A stretch of DNA of 64,000 nt from Phylloscopus collybita (taxonomy: Eukaryota > Chordata > Aves > Passeriformes > Phylloscopidae). The position numbers and the translations under genes were made by a program. Within the stretch, counting starts at the first letter, position 1. Every line of letters starts with the position of its first letter. Positions 13,180 through 25,917 of the stretch are shown piece by piece. The DNA is taken from NCBI GenBank assembly GCA_027886175.1, contig JAJNNQ010000018.1, positions 23,727,001 through 23,791,000 of the forward strand. The letters are read 5' to 3'. The notes under the pieces are model-generated. The model worked only from the letters and a program-made list of their open reading frames with translations. It did no database searches and was not told the DNA's origin.

Positions 13180-16100
13180 GGCAGCTCCTGTCTGCTTTCC
13201 AGCAAGGCAAGGAACTTCCCCATGGGCACTCACCTGGGCTAGAGGAGGGCAGTGAGCCAGGGTTTGTCCCCATCACCAATCCTGCAGCACCAAGGGACTG
13301 CCCTTGGTGTGATGCTGGAGATGGGAAACCAGTGGGTTGCTTCCTGTGCTGGAGTTCAGCTGGGTACTGGGAGGCCCTTGGGCGAGCTGCCCTTCTCCTT
13401 CACACCACAGTGTGGGACTGGTACCTCCCCCTGTTCACCATGCCCATCCTGTTCTCACCCCGGCCCAAAGGGCTGGCTCAGTGCCCCGTCCTCGCTGGCA
13501 GGGCTGATGCAAAGTTTGGGGCACTGGGGGGCAGGCTGCCCACTCAGGAAGTACTCCACCAGGGGTCATTTACCTGACATGGGGACAGGCTGGCCTGGGG
13601 CCCCCTTTCCTTACCAGGAGCACCCTCAGGGTGTGAGGAGCTGCTGGCCCTCATCGAGGTGGCTGTGGGGACTGCTGTTTGCTGCTTTCCCCACTCAGCC
13701 AGCTCTCTGCCCAGGTCTAGGGGGAAGCCACAGCCCCTGGTTTTCCATGCTTTAAGCCGTTCCCCTGAGGCTCTTCCTCTCCCCATTTCCACCCCTGCCA
13801 CGGGGGGTCTGGGGCTGTCTGCCAAATGCTGATCTGTGCAAGCCATATCCTGGAGCAGTGCATATTGCTGGGAACTCTAGGGGTGAGTTTTTGTGGGGCA
13901 CTCCTGGCACTGGGTTAAAACGAAATCAAGGATCATTCTTGAAAGCTTCAAATAAAAGACTGGAGGGCAAGATTTGCAAAGGCTTCAAGGTTACCCTTAA
14001 ATGATGGGACCTGTGCTTTAGCTTGCTCTGAGGAACAAGGGTGGAGCCTGACGTAGCAAGAATTGGGGTCCAAGGTGGGTCTTTCCCACATCTGACAGGG
14101 CTGCCTGTAAGGGGGTTTTACATTCTGACTCTCTGAACCATAATGCTGGTGTTGCCTGAGGCTGGCACGAGGACATGGGGACAAGGCAGATCCTGTCAGG
14201 GAAAGCTGGAGGTGGGTGTTGAGGTGATGTGAACCTGCATACTGCCACCATGTAGCAGAGAATGGATTGTGTGGGTTATACCTGTGCAGCTGGGCAATAT
14301 CCTTCAGGAGCTTGCTGGATCCCTTTTGGATCCCATTTCCAGGCATGCACAGTATCCTGGAGCACTGCCTACGTGGGCTTTGCCTCAAAAACAGCCCATG
14401 AAGTTCCTCCTTCACTACCTCACAGATGAGGGGAACTCACTGCTCCCCGCCCCATATCACTCAAAGTCTGTGGGGACCATGTGGTGGCCTGGTCCCCACA
14501 GGCTTTTCCCTATCACTGTGTGTCATTTCTGCCTGGCTGGGTTTTGCTCTGAGGCCAAGGAGAACCATGTGCAGCACGTATGTGATGGTTTCTGTATTGT
14601 TTTTAATACCCTGGTAGTATTAAATGTTTAAAAAAGGAAGTTACATAAATCCAAGTATGTTAATTAATAAAAATAAGTTTATCAATGTAAAAAGTGAGGG
14701 GTTCATGACTGGTGATGAGGATTAAAACATTCAAACACAGTGGCTAACACACTAACACACAGTGGCTTTTCCAAACAGTTCCTGGTCTCTGGTGTCACCT
14801 CTTTGGCTGCTGCCTGGCACTGAGATATTCCAGGCAGCTCTGCCCATCAGACGTGGCAGGATCAGGCACCTGCCTTGCACAGACCCCTGTGTTGCCTCTC
14901 TCCCTCCATCACCTGAGCTGCCTGGGTGCTGTGTGTGGCCTTGTCCCCTGCTCCTCCCATGGCATGGGGTGTTGGACAGCAAGAACGTGGGTTCTGGGAG
15001 GGATGTGGCTGTCCCACTGCAGCCGTGATCAGCAGGGCAGGAGCAGGGGGAAACATCATCACACAAGAGGTTTGGGAGCTGCATCTCCAGCTGTCAGGGC
15101 TCCCTCCAGCTCCATGGAGGTCACAGGAATGCAATGAGCCCTAGCTCATGAAGTTCCTGTGACTGCTGCAGGCATCCCACCCCCAGGGAAATGTTAGCTC
15201 CTTTCCCTCTCCCTGCCAGTGGGGAGAGACCTAAGACCCTACTGATCCCAAGGTGGCAAGGACTTCCAGCAGACATCACACACAATGGAGATATGAGAAT
15301 CAGGGTGAGGGATTGCTGCTCTGAGGGGGGGAGAGAGGTTCCTGGCTTCAGGGCTTGTGTCCAACACCCATGTTTCCTCTCAGGGGGACCAACCACTGTC
15401 TGTCTGTCCCTCCGCTGTGTGGTCCCTGTTGTAGCATTTTTATACCACTAGCTCCTGCTACTTTACCTGGCAGCCCTCCTTGGCCAGAGCAGATGTGTGA
15501 GCACTCTGACAAGGTCAGCTACACCTACAGAACCCCATGTCCCCCAGGCACTGCAGTGTAGGGCTCTAGGGGGAGACTGGTGCCCTTGTAAAGGGACCCT
15601 GACATACCCCAGCCTTGAAACCAGCAGCATCCACCACGGACAGACAGAAAACCTGTTCCAGCCCCAGTGCTCCCGAATCCCTCATCCTTTCCCTGTCTGT
15701 GTACTCCTTGCAGACAGGCAGCTGTCCTGCAGAGCCCAGGAGCAACAAACCACTGGGTTATCAGCGTCCCTGGGCTCCCTGTGTCTTCCAGCCTAACAGG
15801 GCAAAGGTTTGTTTAATAAGGCTTTAGGAGGCAGAGCTGCAGTAAGATGGTTTAGGAGGATAATTATAGGGAGACAAAACATAAAGCAGCCTTATGCACC
15901 AGGAACAAAATTTTACGGGTTTTTTGAAGTAACTATAACGTTGATGTGGGGATTGGCCCAGAGATGTAGCATTGTAGCTGATAAAGCCCTGATGTCAAAA
16001 CCTCACTGGTTACCTCTGGTCTCCCTGAGCACAAGATGCCACCAAAGCACTGCCACCCAGCAGCGTTTCCCAGCCATGCCTGTGCACATCTCCCACATGT

Positions 16101-18180
16101 CTCCATGCAAATAAACACTGCGGTCCTAACTTCTTGATTGTGACTTACAGGTCTTTTGCATCCTCAGAGAGTTTGGCATAATCCTGTCTGTTGAAGCCAG
16201 TGATGCTTGCAGTCTCAGCATATTTTAAGCTTTTGCAAGCTCTCATGTGTCAGTTTTAGCCTGTGAGAACAAAGGCAGGTCTCACTCCTCTCCCTGTTAT
16301 TTGCCTGTGCTGGTTTTGCTTTGGTAGTTCCCACTTTCCAACAAGGACCACAAGCTCTCCAACAGGTTAATCTAAAAATAATCCCCCAAATTTAGTGTCC
16401 CCTGTCCAGCACTGACATGCAAACCTGGAAGCCCACAGGTAAAGGCAGTTGTGCCTCAGGGCTGGTACAAGTCTTCTTCCCTTGCAAGGCTTTTCCTCAC
16501 AGGAGCATCCTTGAGGCACTTCCTGCAGATGCCTGCAGCTCACTCTTCTGGCCACTTCAGAGATGTTTGATGAAGAACTTAACCAAGTTTTATACCCTCC
16601 TGGCAACTCCACACATCTCCCTGCCACCATCACCTCAATATCCAAATCACCCTACAGACACATTCTGCTGGACTTGGTGGTTTTCCTGTGCTCTCTGTCC
16701 TCTCCAGGCCCATAGAGATCTGCTGAAGCCAGGCAGGTGAGTTGTGCCAGCACCCCTGCTCTCATCCCTGGCTCTCCTTTACTCCTTGCCTGCTCAGACT
16801 TTTCACTTCAAGGCGGAGCCTCCAGTCTCTGGTGGGAATTAAAACACCACAGAGACTGTTGGATATAAATAGGCTGGGCAGAAAAATTGGTCTCTGTTAG
16901 GCAGAGGCTGGAAAAGGAACCTAGAAACATTTTGAGGAGAAGCCAAAGAACCAAGCACACTGACTGTGTTTGGGCAGTGAGTTGTCTTAGAAAGCAGATG
17001 GCTTTGCATCCTCCTAGACCTGCCCTCTGAAGCACAGTTAATACTTTCATACTCCCAAATAAATGGTCTTTGTAAGAGAGAGAGTGTTGGTTTGCTGGAT
17101 GCTGAGCCGAGCTGTGGGCACAGGTTTTACTGTCCTGTTTTGTTGTTAACAGTCTGGGCTGTGCAAAAGAACTGCCCAGGGGACCTGAGCCCAGGGAGAT
17201 CCCCTCCAAGTGTTTGCAGGGCAGGAAAGTAATCACAGGTCAGCCACAAAGGGTGCCCCCTCTGCCAGTCCGACAGTACCAGGTCTAGCAGGGGCTGAGC
17301 ACAGGGACTTACCAGGCTGGCGTGGCTGTGAGGGCCAACTCCTGACAAAATGAAAACCCCCATCTTAGGATCATTTCTTGTTGCAATAGGACATACACAT
17401 AGGTTAGCAAGGGATGGACAAAGATGCAGGGGCCTCCCTCTTCCCAGACAATCTTAGCACAGTTTTTCTAAGGGTATCCCCTAGATTTCATTCCAGCCTT
17501 CCTCCCTTCGCAGGTCCCCTGCCATGCCTGTGTAAGGCAGTTATTTAACCTGGGACCAACTATCCCACAGACACAGCAAACTGTTGGCCAGCTGGTAGTA
17601 ACCACTTGAGCTCTCCTGGTTCAGCAAACCTCCTTCACTAATAACTTGAGTGATCTAGCAGGCCTTGCAGGGCCTCCTGGCCTTCCAAGGAAAAGCCAGG
17701 CTAGGAGGGCAGGAGTACATGTTTCTAGAATATGCCAAAGACTGATATTTTCCACATGCAAAGCGTTTGTTAACCATCAGCTGGGATCTTGATTACACTA
17801 TCACTTGGATGCACGTTAATGCATTTGTGTTGGTGTTCCCTGTGCTGTACTTTTGGAATAAGTTTGTAAAGCCCAGTGAGTCTGGTAGAGCCCAGTGTCA
17901 GGGCCAGCAGCACCCACTCGAAAGAGGAGATCGGGAAGAGCCAGGGGTACCCTGGGCTGGCCATGATGAAGTGGCAAGACACCCACCACCTTAACTATGG
18001 CAGTGGGGAGCTGCTGGAATGGGTGCAGCTGTCGGGCTGCGGCAGAGACAAAGCCTGATTAAAATACAGCTCATTACGCGTTATGGGAGGAAGGAAATGC
18101 GGCGGCAAAGGCATCATCTAATGAACGGGAGCTTGGTTAATTATGGGCAATTAATGGTGAATAAGGACGACAGTGAAGAA
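13180..18180. other. Spacer between PGF and RPS6KL1
   Basis: I see no recognisable coding exon on either strand. It holds a spare AATAAA at 13951, an AT-rich patch at about 14590-14720 and, at its right end (about 18050-18175), a block with several TAAT/ATTA core motifs abutting the RPS6KL1 CpG island. The rest looks like ordinary unique avian intergenic DNA. The spacing of about 5 kb is shorter than in human, where I recall nearly 20 kb. Confidence 0.6.
18050..18175. promoter_or_regulatory. Homeodomain-motif-rich block upstream of RPS6KL1
   Basis: This 125-base block contains GATTAAAA, CTCATTACG, CTAATGAAC, GTTAATTATGG and CAATTAATGG. It is therefore dense in TAAT/ATTA cores while retaining CpGs such as TACGCG and GCGGCGG. 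The mix looks like a conserved non-coding element or upstream promoter segment rather than random AT-rich DNA. No transcript evidence can be read from it, so regulatory function is inference. Confidence 0.35.
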
Positions 18181-18890
18181 AGTGCAGCGACGGCGCTCAT
18201 CGCGCGTTAACGGAGAGGTGGAGCGCCTGCCTCGGGCGGGGGCGGGACCCCGGCGGGGGGACCCGGGCACGGATCCCGTGGGGGGCGGAGATGATGATGG
18301 TGATGATGATGATGGTGATGATGATGATGGTGATGATGATGGTGATGATGGCGATGATGATGATCTCATCCGCGGCCAATCAGCACCGCCCGCCCCTGCC
18401 GCGCCCCTGCCGCTCCGCCCGGCGGCGCCGGGGGATGCTGGCGGCCGCGCTGCCCAGGTGCGGCACCGCGGGGGCGGCGGGGGCGCGGAGCCGGGCCCCG
18501 TGCCCCGTGCCCGTGCCGGGGGGGCCGTGCCGGTAAGCGGAGGGGCCGGGGCTGAGCCCGCAGCCCCGCTCCCGGTGTCCCGGCGGCGCAGGGCGGCGGC
18601 GCGGGGCCATGAGCCGGGCGGAGGCAGAGCCCTGCTCCCGGGCGCTGGCGCAGGCCCGCGTTTACCTGGGGCAGCTGCGGGGCCGCGTGGTCCCGGCGGG
18701 GCCCGAGGGCGGCGGGCGCCGGGATTACCTGGTGGAGGCGGCGCGGCAGCTGCGGCTGGCGCTGGAGCGGGACGTCAGCGAGGACTACGAGGAGGCCTTC
18801 AACCACTACCAGAACGGCGTGGACGTGCTGCTCCGCGGCGTGCAGGGTGTGTGCGGCCTCCCGGGGCATCCCTCCCTCCGCGGACACCAG
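18180..18890 (+). promoter_or_regulatory. RPS6KL1: RPS6KL1 CpG-island promoter with CCAAT box
   Basis: A GC- and CpG-dense region covers the first coding exon. A CCAATCAG element at 18376-18383, on the coding strand, fits an NF-Y site 226 bases before the ATG. No TATA box is seen. The GAT/GGT microsatellite lies directly upstream of the CCAAT box. Transcription start positions are not determined. Confidence 0.6.
18290..18364 (+). repeat. GAT/GGT triplet microsatellite, 25 units
   Basis: Twenty-five consecutive triplets read (GAT)3 GGT (GAT)4 GGT (GAT)4 GGT (GAT)3 GGT (GAT)2 GGC (GAT)4. The interruptions are G substitutions at the second base of the unit, plus one GGC. It sits 12 bases upstream of a CCAAT box and about 245 bases upstream of the RPS6KL1 start codon, inside the CpG island. 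An overlapping frame would read it as an Asp/Gly run, but that frame is not the RPS6KL1 frame. Confidence 0.95.
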
Positions 18891-21800
18891 CCAGGGGACC
18901 AGGGCATTCATATAGGGAGTCCCGTGAGGGGGCGAGGTATCCGCGCAGGGAGAATGACGAGAGGACGGGAAAATCCCTCCAGAGAGCGTGTTGAGGGTAC
19001 TGGGGCATCCGTCCAGGGAGTGCATCCGTACCGGGAGAAGGGTGAAAGGGCTGGGGCATCCCCCAGGGGACTGCGGCCCGTCCTCCGGGGCCGAGCCAGG
19101 CCCCTCACACCCACCCTTTGCACCGACCGCAGTTGACCCCAACAAGGAGCGTCGGGAGGCCGTGAAGCGGAAGATCACCCAGTACCTGCGGCGCGCCGAG
19201 GAAATCTTCAATTGCCACCTGCAGCGGGCGGCGGGGGCTGGCAGCCCCACTGCCACGGTGAGGGGCTGGTCTGGGGCCGCCTGGGTGGGATGGCAGCGCT
19301 TCTGTGACACTGGGAAACGGGGGTGGGGGGTGGACGCGCAGATAAAGCAGCCCCTGTTGTCCCCCTTGTCTGCCTCTGCCAGATGCCACACTAAGATGGT
19401 GTAGAGAAAACGGCAGGCGCATCGAGCTGCCGAGTGTCCTGGCCTGCCAGCGGCTGCAAGGGAGCTGGCAGCTCTTCACCCTGCCTGGATCAAGGAGCCG
19501 AGGTGGGCCCAGGCTGCCTAGGCTGCTTCCAGGACCCCACTCTCCAAAGTGTGCATGCTTAGCTTGCTGCCACCATAGTGGGTATGGACATTTTTTGTGC
19601 AGACTGAAGCCGCTGCAAGGAACCACCCTGCCAAATGTTAAAAATGTCCTCCTCCAACCTGTCATCGTTCCCACCTGTATGGAAACCAAAGACAACGGCT
19701 GCTTTTTGCATTGTGGGAAGGAGGGGGTTAAAGAAGGGAGAAGGGAGTGAGGCAGAGCAAGGTCAGAGCCTAGTGAGAAGAATGCAGGGAGAAAGACAAC
19801 TACCTTCCACACACAACCCCTTAATGTTAAAACAGCCCAGGTCTAGCTTCAAATTTTGGTGTGATTTTTACCTCTGCTGTAAGTGCAAGCTTTCCCTAAA
19901 AAATTTAGAAATCCAGGGGCTGGTGAAGAAAATGGTCCAGCTGATGTTAGAAATGAATCATAGCCGTTGGAGTGTTGTCTCTGCATGTTGACCAGCTGGG
20001 CAGTATTATTGCCTCCTCTGGAAAATGCAGGGACTTTTTTCACCCACTGTAATGGATAACAGCATTTCTAGGTCCTACATCCTCTGCTTTTACCCCCTTG
20101 CAGGGCTACAGCAGCCTGCGCTTCCGGCCGATCAGGACCCTGAGCTCAGCACTGGAGAACCTGAGACGGTGTAAGGTTGTGGGAGTGATTGATAAGGTAA
20201 TGACTTGACCTGGAGATGGGGGGTGAGGCTGGGTCTGGACCAAAGAGAGCATAAGCTGGGGGGTCCTAGCAACTGGAATGTGGGTGCCAGCCCTCAGCAC
20301 ATCCATCAGGTAATGTTGGGGCATCCATCCACACCATTCCCACCCAGAAAAATTCATGGGAGAGGACTCAAGACCCCTTAAGGAGTTAATTGGGAAATCT
20401 ATTAATGTCCCCATTGCTTTTGCTTACCAGACCTCCCAAGATATTTATAGGAGGTTTATACACCTTGTTCTTTCCCACACATGGAATTCTGTTTGATGCC
20501 CAGGTGCCATGATGGTGGACTCCTGTGGATAATCTAGACTTCAGCAGAAGCTGAACTATTTGGATGAATAAACGAATTAGAAGTACATTATCCTGGAATG
20601 AAGATGCCAGGCTTATTGTACCCACACACACATGGCACATTGCTCTCCATTCTGTTCACATATCTCAGTTTGTGAGGACTGATGTGATCCTCCTGTCTTG
20701 CTGAGGCCCAGGTTTGAGCCCAGAAAGAGCCCTGTGAAACCCTTCAGTGTGAAGGAAGTAAAAATGGTACAGGAGCCACCTCTTGGTTTCATTAATTTCC
20801 CGCTTCCTGGCTGATGGGTGTCTCCTTGCTGATAACCTGTGTTTTGTCTTTCAAGAGTAGGGGTCTCAGCCTCACAAAACTCCTCCAGTTGGGTGGGAGT
20901 TTGTTTCAGATCCGGAGTTGAGTCTCTTGGATCATTCCTGTAGGCTGTGTGTTGGGTCACCACTTCTGACCAGTACTGTTTATACTGCCCCAGGTGCAGA
21001 TTATCCAGGATCCAGCCACTGGTGAGACCTTTATACTCAAGGTGGGTGTTTTCAGTCTCATCTGCCTGCTTCTCCTTCTCAGCCTGGGGCCACCTTGTCC
21101 AAGCTGATGGCTGGTGCAGGTGAGAGGATAAAAAACAGCAGCTCTCAGAGGCTGAATGAAGCTCATGGTTCCTGATCAGAAGGGAAGTGGTTCTCCTTGG
21201 TCATCTATTTCTCTGACTTTTAACACCTTAAGCCTGTGTTAAACTGTGTCAGCCCCTGAAACAGGTTGCGAGGTGTGCTCAGTACAAGTCCTAGAGTATT
21301 TTTCAGTGCCCTTGGAACTAACAATAAAGTACTTCAGTAACTGGGCAAGGAGGGTCTGGCATGAGAGGGAGAAGCATAATTTCCAGGGGAAGAGGAGAAA
21401 GGGTTGGGATGGCAGGTTCCTCCCTGAAGGGAGCAGGGTGTTTGCAGAGGAGTTGCTGCCCTGGAGCAGCTGTGCCCTCTGGGTCCCACAGTGCAGATGG
21501 GGAGTGCCCTACCTTGGCAGAGCCTTGCAGAACGCTGCTGTGTCACAGCTGGGTGCCAGGGACTGACGGACTCCGTGTGAGCTGCGAGTTTGTGCAGAGG
21601 GGGGAGCTCCATCACGGGTGACATGGGAGCAGCCATGGGGCTAGGCAGAAGGCCCTTCTGGCTCCAGGGCCTCCAGCCCTGCCGGGTGCTAGGTTGCAGA
21701 GTCCATGTCCCTACTGTGCTCTACCACCCATCTACCTGTACCCCCTCAGAGCCTCTCCAAATCCCACGTTGAGACACGTCAGCGACAGACCATCATCCCT

Positions 21801-24800
21801 CATGGGGTCCCCTTCATGGTCAAGCTGTTGTGCTACTATGTGAGTGAGGACTCCATCTTTCTCCATCTGGAGCATGTGCAGGGTGAGTGAGGACAGCCTT
21901 GCCTCCCGTCTGTGAAGCATCCTGGTTTATCCTTAACTGTCCTTTAAAATCCAAAGTATGTTTCTCCTCCTGTTTTGGGACTGTTTCTTATAGTGGTGGT
22001 GGAAACTGTCTTCTTCATAGAAGGGTGGTGGGTACCACCAGGTAACAGGACTTGGAGACTTAGTGAACAGAGCTGTTCAGCTGTGAATTGTGGAGGTTTG
22101 ATAAGAACTGGCTGGGGATGTAACCTAGAAGTGGGCCTGTGGAGACCTACAAGGAGAAAGAGGTTGTGTGTGTGTGGGTGTGTTATATGGAAACCAGCCT
22201 TAGTCTTCAGAGAGATGAGGCCTCATGGGAGGGAGTGACCATGCCTTTAAGTAATGAAGTTGATGTGATGCAGCATCTTAAAAAGAAAAACCTCTTCATT
22301 TTACTGGAATTGTCTGACCATAAGAGGAAGGTGATGGAGAAGGAAAACAAAGTGAGGTAGTTCACCTGAATGTTGTAGAACAAAACTATCTTTTGGCAAG
22401 ACCTTTATAAAACTTGTTTGTTTTGTTGTTGCAAAAGGTCATTCTGGATTTTGAGACCATAGCAAAGAGAGGAGACGGAAAATTAGGGCATAATGGGCAG
22501 TGAGCATACTGGGATTTGGGCACGTCAAGGAGGCATACTTGAGGTTGTCCCAGATCCTGGTGAAGAAGTATGAAAAGGTGGAGGCTTGTCCCATGGAGCT
22601 TATTTACTCTCTGCTGATTGAATGGATGTGTAGGGAGCAGCAGCTGGAGTCCAGTAATGACAAATGGAGGCTGATGTGTGTTGGAGAGGAGGCTCAACTC
22701 CTTGTGCATTGCTATAGGATGAGTTTACAGAAAGAAGCCAGCACTGAATGAGGCTGGGAAGCCCTGGCAGCATGCTGTGGGCTCCAGGGTTTGCTGCTCT
22801 GCCCTACTGCTGACCCATGGCCTCATGCCATGCTGTGGGAACTCTCTGGCATTTCTGTCACACTGGAAGGAAAGGCTTTCAGGGGAAAGTGAGGATGGCA
22901 GAGGGATCAGGAGCATTCGTGAATATGTGGCTTGTCTGTGACATGCAAGTGGCAGAAGTGGGATCAAGGAGATTGTGCAGAATGGAGAGAGGGCTGCTAA
23001 AGGAGGAGGGAATGGGGCTTAGGTGTGCCAGGCCCTAGGGAAGGTGTAGCATTGGGCATGGTGTGCTTGTAGGGCAAGGGTGTATGCTGCATGGACTTGA
23101 GCTTTGCTGCTGGGGAGATTAATGCTGCTCAGTGACAGCCCCACGAGTGGCCTTGGCCTGGGCCTGAATGGGCCATGTTGACAGTGGGCGAACCAGGGAT
23201 ACTTTCTGCCTCATCACTTGTTCTGCTTTCTGCTCTCCAGGGGAGACACTGTGGTCTCACCTCCGCTCCAAGTACTGTGTCCAGCAGGACTGTGCCAATT
23301 CAAACACCATTCCAGCTCTGAGGGACCATGGCACAGAGGATGGTGTGGGAAACTCCCAGGCTGGCAGCCAAGTATCCATCCTCCCTGTTTGGACAGGCAG
23401 TGGCCCCCCGGGCTCTGTGAACTACCGAGTATTGGGAAACACTGATGCCTCACTACCTCAGGAGCAATCCCCTGGCCCCACAGACTCTGCCTCAGGGAAC
23501 CACTGCCAACTTCTCCTAACTCCTGCTGGTGGCGGGAGGGCTGCACCTGGAGGACAGGATCTGAGTGTGACACAGACTGTGTCTGCTGTTGTGGACCATT
23601 TTCCAGCAGTGTCAGCCAAATGCCCTGGCCACCTTGCCAGCCAGGGCCTGGTTGTCTACCCAAGGAATGATCTAACCAGTGGCACAAGCTGCATATCTGA
23701 GAGAACAGCCTCCCAACAAGGCCCCAGGCTTCCGCAGGGGCTTGTCCCTGTACCAAAGACTGTAAGAAGGGGCCAGCCAGGGGCAGGGCAACTGCCAACA
23801 CAGAAAGTGTCTGAAGCCTCCCAGGCTCAGCCCCTCCTGACCTTGGGTGAGAGGCAGCTTTCTGCAGGAGCTGCCCTGTCCAGCTCTGGCAAACCCATTG
23901 TGCCTGACCCAGCCATGTGTGAGCCCTCATGGGGAGCAAGCCTGACCTGTGGCCGGCTCAGCAAACAGCCACCGTCAGGACAATGCAGGCCTTTGGCATC
24001 CCATGGGCACAACCGGAGAGCCTGGGCTGTAAATGAAGAGCAGGTGCAGCTGTGGGCAGCAGAAATCCTCCTGGCCTTAGAGGGACTTCACCAACAGGGT
24101 GTACTGTGCCGGGACCTCAACCCCAGGAACCTGCTGCTTGATACAGCTGGTAGGTAATGCCCCATGCTGCTGCCCCAAGGAGGAGCAAATTGGTCTCTCA
24201 TCTGGGAGACTACTGCTTGCCCCATTTCCAGAAGATGTGGAATTTCTTGTGTTTGCTTTGGAGGAGGGTGGGAGTCTGGGAAGGTTTGGTATTTCTGAAA
24301 TTGGAAGTGTGATCTTAGGTTTTCCAAGTAATTATTACAAGAGAGAGCTCTGCAGCTGGAGAGTCAAGGGCCATAGCCACAGAAATGCATTGCTCCTGCT
24401 CCCATGTGGGGGTTGGCTGCCTGGGAAATCCCAGCCTGGGGAAGCTGAGACCAGCTGAACTGTGCCTGAGGTTAGTGGGACTGGTGGGTTAGTTTTTCCC
24501 TGCTTAGAGTAACTGCCTGCTGGGGGAGATCTGGAGCCATCCCATCCCTCTGAGCCATGGATATTGCTGTCAGTGCAAGTCCCTGCTCAGCTGGCAACAT
24601 CTGAGACAAACTGGAGAGCTACAAATTGCTTATGAAAAGGAAAATGCAGAGAGGTTTGCAAGGAGAAAGCTAATCTTCTCCCCCCTTTCTCTTTAAAACC
24701 TACTTCTTTCCTCACCACAGCCTGCACTGAGATCTGTGAGCTTGGAGCCCACCTAAGCAGTCTCACCTGTTGGGCATCTCGGGGAAGCCCTGGGAGGCCA

Positions 24801-25917
24801 GGGAGGGGGGGAGTGTGTGGTGCCAGGGGATGCTCAGTGCCTCTGCATTCAGGGCATGACAGGGGCCCAGTGCCCTGGCTGTTCCCAGTGCCAGGGATCT
24901 GGCTTGGCTTCATGCTATGATCAAAGCCCCCAGTCTTGTCCTAACCTTCCTGCTTTTGACTCTGGTGCTGCTCTGCAGGTCATGTCCGTCTCACTTTCTT
25001 TGGCCAGTGGACAGAGGTGGAGCCCCAGTACTGCAGCCAGGCACGGGAAGAGCTGTACAGTGCTCCAGGTAAGGGATGTGTCCCCTGGCTTCTCCAGCTC
25101 TCTGCCCAGTGACACCAGTTGGAGAGAGGGAGCTTCTGCAGGCAGTGAGATGTGCCCAGAACAGTGTGGCCACTGGTGCTCCCTGCCTCCAGCTCTAACC
25201 CCTCTCTGTCTCTTTCTGCAGAAGTCGGGGGGATTATGGAGCCCACTGAAGCAGCTGACTGCTGGAGCTTTGGCTCTCTCTTGTATGAGTTGCTGACAGG
25301 AGTGGTAAGAGGCTGAGGAGTGTGCAAGGAGGACAGGGGAGGCGGCTCAAGGGCTGCCTGCTGTGTAGGGCTGGGAGGGTGCCTTGCCCTGCTGGCACCT
25401 CAGTTCTTGGCCAGGTTCCTTTAGATATATGATTCCCAGTGCCTTTGCATGGTGTGTGGGTGTTAAGGGCCCTGGCTTTTAAATGCTGCTGTGTAGGGCT
25501 GGGGTTATGTGGCAATGAAGACTCAACAGGGTGCTCCTACCCTCCTTGGTGCCTTTGCTTACCATCACCCTCTGCCTCCTGCAGCCACTCTCCCAAAACC
25601 ATCCGTCAGGGATTCAGCCTCACACCCAGCTGCATCTGCCAGAGGGCCTCAGCCTGGCTGCTACATCACTGCTCACTGAGGTGAGGGGCTTGGGTGGATG
25701 GGATGGAGAATGGGACTAGAGGTTGGGGAAAGACACGGTCCAGCCTGGGTACCTTTTTCAGTGTCCCCATCTCCCCATCCTCCTGTCCCATCGCTTTTCT
25801 CTGCAGCTCCTGCAGTACAATCCAAAACAGCGCTTGGGCTCCGGAGGAGGTGGCATAACAAAGCTGAAGTCTCACTCCTTCTTCAGCACAGTCCCGTGGA
25901 ACAAGCTGGTGGGCTAG
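18609..25917 (+). CDS. RPS6KL1: Ribosomal protein S6 kinase-like 1, MIT domain plus probable pseudokinase
   Basis: Coding exons are 18609-18846, 19133-19257, 20104-20196, 20994-21041, 21750-21882, 23241-24149, 24979-25068, 25222-25304, 25585-25680 and 25807-25917 (1926 nt, 641 residues; human is 549 as I recall it). Residues of about 10-110 form a MIT domain, including [19 protein letters not shown], which in this family suggests endosomal or ESCRT association. The kinase-like domain follows. The beta-3 lysine is kept (TFILK, K168), the catalytic loop reads [10 protein letters not shown] (502-511) instead of HRD, and the DFG motif is TFFG (521-524), lacking the metal-binding aspartate. The glycine-rich loop is not recognisable. 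SAPEVGG and [15 protein letters not shown] mark the C-lobe, and the protein ends [10 protein letters not shown], nearly as in human. Exon 6 alone is 909 nt and carries a long insert of low similarity. The product is probably catalytically dead or atypical. Confidence 0.95.

Noticed and set aside
18173..18994. 273-codon + strand frame with an Asp/Gly run
   Set aside because: The Asp/Gly run is the GAT/GGT microsatellite read in frame. The frame then runs out of register through RPS6KL1 exon 1, whose MIT-domain frame is the real one.
18366..19391. 341-codon - strand frame opposite RPS6KL1 exons 1-2
   Set aside because: Antisense shadow of GC-rich coding sequence, with no recognisable domain.
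23214..23939. 241-codon - strand frame
   Set aside because: It lies opposite RPS6KL1 exon 6, which is supported by splice phase and family motifs at both ends.
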